5,368 bases of DNA from Bacteroidota bacterium (lineage in GTDB: Bacteria > Bacteroidota > Ignavibacteria > Ignavibacteriales > Ignavibacteriaceae), in contig JAJYSI010000267.1 of NCBI GenBank assembly GCA_021793635.1, positions 1-5,368 on the forward strand, given 5' to 3'. Under the pieces are notes generated by a model. That model saw only the letters and a list, made by a program, of their open reading frames with translations, did not search any database and was not told the origin of the DNA. How positions within the stretch are numbered: the stretch's first letter is position 1; each line of letters begins with the position of its first letter. The position numbers and the translations under genes were made by a program. This document shows positions 1 to 5,368 of the stretch, one piece after another.

Positions 1-227
1 TTTTCGTCGCTGGACTCTTTCTCCGGCAGCATTAACGCTAATACTCTATCATTTCCCAAAGCCCTTGCAGCAAGTGTAACCGCAACTGAAGAATCTATAC
101 CTCCGCTTACACCAACAACTGCACCTTTCTTTTTCAAGAGATGAAAGACATTATATTCTAAGCCTTCAATTATTTGCTCGACTTCCGTTTCAGGGTTTAT
201 TAATATAGAATCTTTTGTGAAGTTCAT
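1..227 (-). CDS. nadE: NAD synthetase-family amide-forming enzyme, N-terminal part (3' end beyond window)
   Basis: The first 75 codons are visible, starting at ATG 227 and running off the left edge. NAD synthetase adenylates the carboxylate of nicotinic acid adenine dinucleotide and amidates it with ammonia in the cytoplasm. The ATP-pyrophosphatase P-loop SGGIDSS is at residues 41-47, in the context [17 protein letters not shown] [13 protein letters not shown], followed by a Rossmann-type helix and the strand [10 protein letters not shown] (residues 64-73), which matches the LPE-x-x-SS turn of NadE proteins. The start is fixed by AGGAGG six bases upstream. No N-terminal nitrilase-type glutaminase domain precedes the P-loop, so this is the ammonia-dependent type, or it takes ammonia from a separate glutaminase. 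It lies 88 bases downstream of the asnB-like gene. It may be an ordinary NAD synthetase or a paralogue amidating another carboxylate; the substrate-binding part is outside the window. Confidence 0.88.
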   Translation of the reverse strand, partial: MNFTKDSILINPETEVEQIIEGLEYNVFHLLKKKGAVVGVSGGIDSSVAVTLAARALGNDRVLALMLPEKESSDE

Positions 228-232
228 TTTAT

Positions 233-240
233 ACCTCCTA
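233..240 (-). promoter_or_regulatory. Strong ribosome binding site of nadE
   Basis: The minus strand reads TAGGAGGT, with the AGGAGG core at 239-234 and six bases (TATAAA) before the ATG at 227. This is close to a perfect anti-16S match at good spacing. It supports the chosen start and suggests that nadE is translated independently of the upstream gene. Confidence 0.85.
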
Positions 241-289
241 TTTAGATATTAAAAAGTAATGCGGCAGCAAAGGTTGAAATAAATAGTTT

Positions 290-319
290 ATTATATTTTT
301 AATTTCAGTTGTTTATCAA
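290..319 (-). promoter_or_regulatory. Possible internal sigma70-like promoter ahead of nadE
   Basis: On the minus strand TTGATA (319-314, one mismatch to TTGACA) is followed after 18 bases by TATAAT (295-290, exact). The -35-like box overlaps the TGA stop of the amidotransferase gene. Transcription would begin near 283 and give a leader of about 55 bases before nadE. The region is very AT-rich, so a chance match is quite possible, and a Bacteroidota-type host would use a different promoter consensus. Confidence 0.3.
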
Positions 320-2331
320 ACCAGAAAAGCATTTTTCCCCAAATAGCTTTTTTCTTTTTTAATAGTTCTTCTATCAAAAATTAAATCGAATGTTATGGGA
401 TTGCTTGGAATTGAATTAAAATTCCGAATAAATTTATCATAAAGTATTTGGGTTGTTAGAATTCCTACCAACGCCATACTGTCAAATTCACTCGCATCTT
501 CTATCTTTGTAAGTTTCTCTTTCAATTTGGTTACCATGGAAGGATTGAAGAGATTAAATTCACTTATCTTTCTTTCAGATAGATACTCATCAACGTACTC
601 TAGATTATTATTTAGCAGACTATTTTTAATTGGAGCTCTGTAAGGATGCTTTGGTCTTTTAATGATTGTCTTCGGAAGAATATCCTTAAATATTTTCTTT
701 AAAATGGATTTTTCATTCAGCCCGACTATTTTCAAATAAGAAGGAACCTTGCTCATGAATTCTATTATTCTGAAATCCAGGTAGGGCATTCTGATTTCCA
801 GTGAGTGAGCCATTGCAACCCGGTCGCCCTGTGAAGAAAGTAAATAATTCGAAAGGAAAATCTTCATTTCCAGATACTGCGCTTTTGTTAAAGCATCCCA
901 CTTGTAAAATTTTTCAGGCAGAATCTCTTTTAGCGCTAGGTATGGATCATATCCTTCATTTTTGCCGATTGAATCTTCACTAAAGAATCTTTTTAATCTC
1001 GATGTGTTATTCCATCTGACAATGTGAGAGAAGAAAGGATCATCGGGTTTGTCTATTCCGTACTTAAAAAATTCTTTTAGGTTCGCTTTGTTTCTTTCAT
1101 TCTTGAAAATATAAGGATACAGTTTTTCTAACAGGTTAGGTCTCATTTTTGAATCAGGAAATTTAGACCAGAAATATCGAATCATGGTTTCCTTGAAAAT
1201 ATTGTATCCTCCGAATACTTCATCGGCACCTTCGCCGGTAAGTACAACCCGTAAACCTTTTTGATTAACCAGTTCTGAAAGCAAAAACAACGGGATGGGG
1301 GACAGCCTTAGCAGCGGAATTTCACAATGCCAAATTACTTCGGGTAAAAATTTCCCAATCATTTCGTTGGTAGCATAAACCTCGCTATGGTCTACTTTCA
1401 AGTTTGAAATCATTTCATTTTGGAATTCACCTTCGTCAAAAGATTTTTCTTCAAACCGGATTCCAAAAGTCTGCAGCTCATTATTAAAATATTTGTTGAC
1501 CAAAGAAGTAATACCGGATGAATCGAGACCGCCGCTTAAGTAACATCCTACAGGTACATCGGCTCTTAATCTGATGTCTATCGAATCAATCAACAACTCT
1601 TTTAAGAAATATGCAATATCATTTGAGTTGTAATTTACAAGTTCGTTATCTACTGCAAAATCAAAATCCCAGTATCGGGTTATTGCAACCTTTTTCTTTT
1701 CTAATTTTAAATATGAACCGGCAGGAAGTTCTTTAATGTTTTTAAATATTGTCTCGCCGGGAAGCGTAGTCCAAAAGGTAAATATCTGGCTTAAAGCAGT
1801 GTAGCTAAATTCTGGATGAATTTTTCTATTCGACAATATTGCTTTTATTTCTGATGCGAAGTATAATTCTTTTCCGTTGTAAAAGTAATATAACGGTTTC
1901 TTGCCGACTCTGTCTCTTGCTATGAATATTTCTTTTTTAATATTATCCCAGATAGCAAAGGCAAACTGCCCGTTAAGTTTTTTCACACAATTCTCTTTTT
2001 CATCTTCATAAAGGTGTAAAACAACCTCAGTATCCGAAAACGTTCGGAACCTATGTCCGTTTGCGATTAGCTCCCGCCGTAATTCAATATAGTTATATAT
2101 TTCACCGTTGAAGACAATCCATAACGAATTATCCTCATTATGGATCGGCTGAGTGCCGTCATTCAAATCGATGATGCTTAAACGGGTTTGTGCAATTGCC
2201 ATCCAATCGTCAATGTAGATCCCTGCTTCGTTTGGACCGCGATGTTTCAGGTAACTCGCCATCCTGCTTATATTATAAAGCGAGATCTTACCGGGCTCAC
2301 TTAGATTAATTATTCCTGCGATGCCGCACAT
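316..2331 (-). CDS. asnB: Asparagine synthetase-family glutamine-dependent amidotransferase
   Basis: The 671-residue protein hydrolyses glutamine at an N-terminal domain and uses the ammonia to amidate an adenylated carboxylate at a C-terminal domain. The start is certain because the protein begins MCGIAG: Cys2 becomes the N-terminal nucleophile. The glutaminase domain (about 2-215) carries RGPNEAG (31-37), NGEIYN (75-80) and SDTEV (99-103). The synthetase domain (about 240-640) carries the ATP loop SGGLDSS (266-272), LTGEGADEVFGGY (364-376, with E367 matching the acid/base glutamate of bacterial AsnB) and DRVAMAHSLEIRMPYLD (503-519). It is longer than classical AsnB (about 554 residues in E. 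coli), with extra length between 380 and 480 and at the C-terminus, as in members found in polysaccharide loci. Its first 22 bases overlap the carrier gene and no good ribosome binding site precedes it, suggesting translational coupling. Substrate may be aspartate or a uronic or other sugar acid. Family very sure, substrate open. Confidence 0.94.
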   Translation of the reverse strand: MCGIAGIINLSEPGKISLYNISRMASYLKHRGPNEAGIYIDDWMAIAQTRLSIIDLNDGTQPIHNEDNSLWIVFNGEIYNYIELRRELIANGHRFRTFSDTEVVLHLYEDEKENCVKKLNGQFAFAIWDNIKKEIFIARDRVGKKPLYYFYNGKELYFASEIKAILSNRKIHPEFSYTALSQIFTFWTTLPGETIFKNIKELPAGSYLKLEKKKVAITRYWDFDFAVDNELVNYNSNDIAYFLKELLIDSIDIRLRADVPVGCYLSGGLDSSGITSLVNKYFNNELQTFGIRFEEKSFDEGEFQNEMISNLKVDHSEVYATNEMIGKFLPEVIWHCEIPLLRLSPIPLFLLSELVNQKGLRVVLTGEGADEVFGGYNIFKETMIRYFWSKFPDSKMRPNLLEKLYPYIFKNERNKANLKEFFKYGIDKPDDPFFSHIVRWNNTSRLKRFFSEDSIGKNEGYDPYLALKEILPEKFYKWDALTKAQYLEMKIFLSNYLLSSQGDRVAMAHSLEIRMPYLDFRIIEFMSKVPSYLKIVGLNEKSILKKIFKDILPKTIIKRPKHPYRAPIKNSLLNNNLEYVDEYLSERKISEFNLFNPSMVTKLKEKLTKIEDASEFDSMALVGILTTQILYDKFIRNFNSIPSNPITFDLIFDRRTIKKEKSYLGKNAFLV

Positions 2332-2594
2332 TGGCTTACCAATACGGAATTTTTGCTCAATTTTCTGTCGACATAATCATTCAGCTTATTTAAGGAAGAA
2401 AAATTCTCCGGAATAATTTCATCATCCTGAACAGAGAAGTTGAAAGTTTCTTCAACAAAGCAAACTAACTCTAAAATTCCGGTTGAATCTATTATTCCTT
2501 TTTCTAATAAATTTGTTTCGTAGCTTAATTTATCCTCTTTACCAAACAAATAATTATTAGTAATGAACGCTTTAAGTTTTTCAATCTGTTCCAC
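2310..2594 (-). CDS. Stand-alone acyl carrier protein
   Basis: This 94-residue protein is a small, acidic, helical carrier. Ser37 in the motif KGIIDSTGILELV (residues 32-44) is the expected attachment site for 4'-phosphopantetheine, and the following helix FVEETFNFSV plus the DDEIIPENFSSLNKL stretch (57-71) fit carrier helices II and III. The family usually has DSL at this site; here it is DST. The start is GTG at 2594, fixed by AAGGAGG five bases upstream. A tail of about 15 residues (from 80, ending QCAASQE) follows the folded region and is partly encoded within the overlap with the amidotransferase gene. With an AMP-forming ligase and an acyltransferase directly upstream, it most likely accepts an acyl group from the ligase and presents it to the transferase. 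It is unlikely to be the housekeeping fatty-acid carrier, which would sit among fab genes. Confidence 0.92.
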   Translation of the reverse strand: MEQIEKLKAFITNNYLFGKEDKLSYETNLLEKGIIDSTGILELVCFVEETFNFSVQDDEIIPENFSSLNKLNDYVDRKLSKNSVLVSQCAASQE

Positions 2595-2599
2595 ACTAG

Positions 2600-2606
2600 C
2601 CTCCTT
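2600..2606 (-). promoter_or_regulatory. Strong ribosome binding site deciding the GTG start of the carrier protein
   Basis: The minus strand reads AAGGAGG followed by CTAGT and then GTG. The match and five-base spacing make GTG at 2594 the start. It is the strongest translation signal inside the cassette, and may raise the carrier level relative to the enzymes around it. Confidence 0.85.
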
Positions 2607-2653
2607 GCAGTTCTAAATTAAATTTATATTTACATATTAAATTAATTCTATTA

Positions 2654-3247
2654 TCACGTGATTGTCCAAGGGAATTTTCCGTCAAATCCTCTAACATATA
2701 TGTTTTTAATTTCGATAAGATTTACTAATTCATTTCTAAATTTTTTACCTGGTGAATTAAACTCATAGTACTCAAAGGAAGGGCATTCATTAACTGCCTT
2801 TTTATGTTGCTCAATAAATTCGTCGAATTTTTGGTATACTCTTGCCGGAACACCTGCGACACATGAATTAGGGGGTATATCTCTATTTACAACTGAGCCC
2901 GCTGCTATTAATACATTCGGTCCGATGGTAACTCCAGGTAAGATTATAACATTTGTTCCTATAAAACAATTATCTTTTATCTCAATCTTCCCCAATCTTG
3001 CATATCCATCTGTAAATTTGAAAGTAGTGGCATCATGCGCAAGTATTATAACGCCGTTGCTTAGCGAACAATTATTACCGATGCTAATTAAATATGGATA
3101 TCTATCGTCAATAATAGCACCAGGCATTATGGTGACATTTTTGCCAAGCTTTAATCCATTCCCAATCATACTTTTTATCTTATTTTTATATTTCCAATGT
3201 TTAATTGAGAAACTTATTGTACTTAAAAGCTTACTAATTAATTTCAT
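2654..3247 (-). CDS. Hexapeptide-repeat (left-handed beta-helix) acyltransferase
   Basis: The 197-residue protein looks like a maltose/serine O-acetyltransferase-type enzyme, transferring an acetyl or other acyl group to a hydroxyl or amine of a sugar or similar acceptor. After a basic N-terminal helix (about 1-27), imperfect hexapeptide repeats run from about 29 to 130, for example LGKNVT, IGNNCS, IKDNCF, IGTNVI, LPGVTIGPNVLIAAGSVV. His71 in ILAHDAT (67-74) is the likely catalytic base, and GVPAR (132-136) is the usual closing motif of this family near the CoA site. A tail of about 60 residues follows (137-197), ending FDGKFPWTIT, and is not part of the helix. The ATG at 3247 has no clear ribosome binding site. 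It lies 76 bases after the ligase and 59 bases before the carrier gene. The donor could be acetyl-CoA or the acyl-carrier thioester; the sequence does not decide. Confidence 0.9.
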   Translation of the reverse strand: MKLISKLLSTISFSIKHWKYKNKIKSMIGNGLKLGKNVTIMPGAIIDDRYPYLISIGNNCSLSNGVIILAHDATTFKFTDGYARLGKIEIKDNCFIGTNVIILPGVTIGPNVLIAAGSVVNRDIPPNSCVAGVPARVYQKFDEFIEQHKKAVNECPSFEYYEFNSPGKKFRNELVNLIEIKNIYVRGFDGKFPWTIT

Positions 3248-3323
3248 TATAAACAGCTTTTACCATTGTTTATGATATGTTACTCAGAATCTTAATTAAT
3301 TATTTTGATTAGGATTGTTATAA

Positions 3324-4763
3324 CTATTCGTTATCTTGAAAGGCTTCTTCTATTTTTAAATAATCGCGTTTACCGGAGGAAGTTACAGGAATTGAACTTG
3401 CAGCCTTGATATGTAAAACCGAGTGATGAATGTGAAATATTTCATGTAATCTTTTTTGAACAATTTCTGGTAAAGCGCTGTTATTAGATTGAATAATGAT
3501 ATTTATACTCCCATCATTCCCGAAACACGCTGCCGAGCAATATGTGTAATTTTCAACCATTCTTTCTATTTCATCCAGATTAATTCGAAATCCGAAAACC
3601 TTAACATATCTTTTCATCCTGCCTGTAAGAAAAAAAAATCCATCTTTGTCTTTTCTAGCTAAATCTCCTGTATGTAAAACACCTTTCAGTTCATCACCTT
3701 TAATTAGGCTTTTTCTATTAATAGCATAACCCATCATAACATTTCTCCCTGAATATATAAGTTCACCCTCATTGCCTGTTTCAGTTATGTCTTTATCGCC
3801 TGAAAATATTTTTAATTTACCGTTGGGAATTGCAATTCCGATTGATCCAATTTTATTTCTAAGATGTTCAAATGGAACATATGAGATTCTAGCCGTTGCT
3901 TCGGTTTGACCATACATGATGAAAAATTTTATTCCTCTGCTTTTCGTTAAATCATAGAAATATTTTTGCATCTCTTCATTTAATGCTCCGCCTGCCTGAG
4001 TCATAGTTTTTAGTGTAGGCAGTTCAAGTTTATCAAAATTAATCTTCTTTAATAGATGATAGCTGTATGGCACACCAGCAAATGATGTACATTTATATTG
4101 GTTAAATGTCTTCCAGAAATTTCTTAATACAAAAGAATGCTTTGTTAATACTATACATGCACCTTTCAAAAAATGACTGTTTATTACTGATAAACCGTAA
4201 GAATAATTTAGAGGAAGGCTAGAAATAGGTCTCTCATTTTCCGTTATTTGTAAATATTGTGCTATTGATTCTGCATTTGCCTGAATATTTTTATAACTTA
4301 ATCGGACAAGCTTTGGACTTCCGGTAGTCCCTGAAGTAGATAATAATATTGCTAAATCCTTAAATATTTTTATACTGGATGGCTTCTTTTCAATTATATT
4401 GATTTTAATTCCGTTCTCGATGCTTCGCTTCTTGTAACCCTTAAATAATTCTTCTGCAGTTGTAATAATTAGATCCGGTGAGTATAGGTTTATTAAGTTT
4501 TCTTTTAATTCATTATTAATTTTGGAATCTAACATGACGATTGCATGTCCGCTCCTAAGTAGTCCGATATAAGCTAATAGGCAAGAATAAGAGTTCTCGC
4601 AAAACAGGAATGCTAATTTTTTTTCGTTTTGAAATAAATAGTGCTCTAATCTTTTGCAGTCAGAATCTAATTCTCCATAAGTTGCAGCTCTATTATGATC
4701 ACTATCTATAATGGCTATGTTATCAAAATACCTAGGTGAGAAGTCCCAAAACATTCGGTTCAT
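3324..4763 (-). CDS. AMP-forming acyl/aminoacyl ligase (adenylation enzyme, ANL superfamily)
   Basis: This complete 479-residue enzyme adenylates a carboxylic acid with ATP and transfers it to a thiol, here probably the phosphopantetheine arm of the nearby carrier protein. The core motifs are in order: ATP loop STSGTTGSPK (142-151), SLPLNYSYGL (182-191), YGQTEAT (284-290), HTGDLARKDKDGFF (364-377), the hinge region GRMKRYVKVFGFRINLDEIE (381-400), and the C-terminal catalytic lysine K465 in PVTSSGKRDY (459-468). The C-terminal lid is short but intact, so the enzyme should be active. Aligned by eye with the phenylalanine-activating domain of gramicidin synthetase, S188 sits where that domain has Asp235, the residue gripping the amino group of amino acids. 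This favours a plain acyl acid over an alpha-amino acid. No ribosome binding site is visible before ATG 4763; ATG at 4754 is a possible alternative. It follows the SGNH gene after 31 bases. Confidence 0.93.
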   Translation of the reverse strand: MNRMFWDFSPRYFDNIAIIDSDHNRAATYGELDSDCKRLEHYLFQNEKKLAFLFCENSYSCLLAYIGLLRSGHAIVMLDSKINNELKENLINLYSPDLIITTAEELFKGYKKRSIENGIKINIIEKKPSSIKIFKDLAILLSTSGTTGSPKLVRLSYKNIQANAESIAQYLQITENERPISSLPLNYSYGLSVINSHFLKGACIVLTKHSFVLRNFWKTFNQYKCTSFAGVPYSYHLLKKINFDKLELPTLKTMTQAGGALNEEMQKYFYDLTKSRGIKFFIMYGQTEATARISYVPFEHLRNKIGSIGIAIPNGKLKIFSGDKDITETGNEGELIYSGRNVMMGYAINRKSLIKGDELKGVLHTGDLARKDKDGFFFLTGRMKRYVKVFGFRINLDEIERMVENYTYCSAACFGNDGSINIIIQSNNSALPEIVQKRLHEIFHIHHSVLHIKAASSIPVTSSGKRDYLKIEEAFQDNE

Positions 4764-4794
4764 AAAATAATTGTAAAGATATTTTTATAAAATA

Positions 4795-5368
4795 TTATTT
4801 GTAATAACTTGAATATCTTTTGTTGATTTCTTGATTGGAGATAAAGGATATAAGTTTGGATGCAATAAGACTTTGACCTTTTTCATTCAAATGTCCGCCA
4901 TCTATAGAATAGTCGTTAATTAAAAAATATATTGAGTCCCCGTTATAAATTTCTTTTTCTCGCGTACCTGTTTTATAGATTGATTCTATTTTCGCAATAT
5001 CAAATATTTTATCTGAAGAATATTTCGATAAAAGAAGCTGATTGTATTTATTCCTCATTAAATTATCTAAAAGGCTGTTGTCTGATCGTCCTTTTATGAA
5101 ATCTTTAATTGCCATTATAAATGTTCTCTTGGAGGTCAATGGAACTGTAAAGTGTATTATTATTAATCCGGGATACTTTTTTTGCAGTGAGTCAATTACA
5201 TTTGTATAACATTTGAAAACTTCATTGATATCTGTATTCGCTTTAATATCGGCATAGCAAAATTTCATAAAGGCAATTTGTAAATCTTGTGGTGCTAACT
5301 CATTCACTATCCGGCTAAAATCATAAATTTTGCTTTTGGGATCGCCATTACTGCCTATGTAAGAATGT
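4795..5368 (-). CDS. SGNH/GDSL hydrolase-like protein, C-terminal part (5' end beyond window)
   Basis: The reading frame stays open from the TAA at 4795 to the right edge, giving at least 190 residues. A GTG at 5307 could be taken as a start, but the 20 codons before it are open and begin HSYIGSNGDPKSKI, a conserved-looking stretch, so the true start lies outside. SGNH enzymes remove or move acyl groups on glycans and lipids with a Ser-Asp-His set. Here the C-terminal SIDGGHLNEKGQ (codons 4914-4879) provides the Asp-x-x-His pair (Asp at 4902-4900, His at 4893-4891) with the usual HLNxxG context. The visible stretch KFCYADIKANTDINEVFKCY and the strand IIIHFTVPLTS fit the alternating alpha/beta fold. 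The serine block is not in the window, so activity cannot be confirmed. As first visible gene of the run it could add or remove the acyl group handled by its neighbours. Confidence 0.72.
   Translation of the reverse strand, partial: HSYIGSNGDPKSKIYDFSRIVNELAPQDLQIAFMKFCYADIKANTDINEVFKCYTNVIDSLQKKYPGLIIIHFTVPLTSKRTFIMAIKDFIKGRSDNSLLDNLMRNKYNQLLLSKYSSDKIFDIAKIESIYKTGTREKEIYNGDSIYFLINDYSIDGGHLNEKGQSLIASKLISFISNQEINKRYSSYYK

Noticed and set aside
713..901. 62-codon open frame on the minus strand
   Set aside because: It lies wholly inside the amidotransferase gene in another frame, has no ribosome binding site and no family-like motif, while the overlapped frame encodes the conserved DRVAMAHSLEIRMPYLD region.
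801..983. 60-codon open frame on the plus strand
   Set aside because: It is antisense to the amidotransferase coding sequence; the protein has no recognisable pattern and no translation signal.
2607..2653. Repeated AATTTAAT words upstream of the carrier gene
   Set aside because: Two short copies in a gap made almost entirely of A and T are expected by chance; no operator-like symmetry of useful length.
2925..3275. 116-codon open frame on the plus strand with hydrophobic stretches
   Set aside because: It is antisense to the acyltransferase. The apparent hydrophobic runs come from reading isoleucine/valine-rich hexapeptide repeats in reverse complement, not from a membrane protein.
3248..3323. 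Gap between ligase and acyltransferase, checked for a terminator or promoter
   Set aside because: Only AT-rich sequence with TAATTAATTAA-like stretches; no stable GC-rich stem with a T run and no convincing promoter boxes.
3324..4763. DltA (D-alanine ligase) identity for the AMP ligase with the nearby carrier as DltC
   Set aside because: No DltB or DltD is visible, and the amino-group-binding aspartate of DltA is replaced by serine, so the Dlt assignment is not supported.

Overview
This is an AT-rich window (roughly two thirds A+T by eye) in which every credible gene lies on the minus strand, so transcription runs from position 5368 towards 1. Gaps between genes are at most 88 bases and two genes overlap, which suggests one operon cut at both window edges. 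Two genes, the carrier protein and nadE, have near-perfect AGGAGG ribosome binding sites and one start is GTG. The window holds no rRNA, tRNA or phylogenetic marker. An AT-rich Gram-negative such as a member of the Bacteroidota/Ignavibacteriota lineage would fit, but that is a weak inference.

In transcription order the genes are: (1) the 3' part of an SGNH/GDSL-hydrolase-like gene (4795-5368, start outside the window); (2) a complete AMP-forming acyl/aminoacyl ligase (3324-4763); (3) a left-handed beta-helix (hexapeptide repeat) O/N-acyltransferase (2654-3247); (4) a stand-alone acyl carrier protein with a GTG start (2310-2594); (5) a glutamine-hydrolysing asparagine-synthetase-family amidotransferase overlapping the carrier gene by 22 bases (316-2331); (6) the 5' end of an NAD synthetase-family gene (1-227).

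Ligase, free carrier protein and acyltransferase form a plausible minimal set that activates a carboxylic acid, holds it as a thioester and passes it to an acceptor. The AsnB-type amidotransferase and the NadE-type enzyme are both ATP-pyrophosphatase-fold enzymes that turn an adenylated carboxylate into an amide, so they could amidate a sugar acid or the acyl group itself. Genes of these families are often seen together in surface-polysaccharide (O-antigen, capsule or exopolysaccharide) loci. The best overall reading is a tailoring cassette that acylates and/or amidates a cell-surface glycan or related metabolite. No glycosyltransferase, flippase or polymerase lies inside the window, so that setting is inferred. 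No mobile element, CRISPR array or RNA gene was found.
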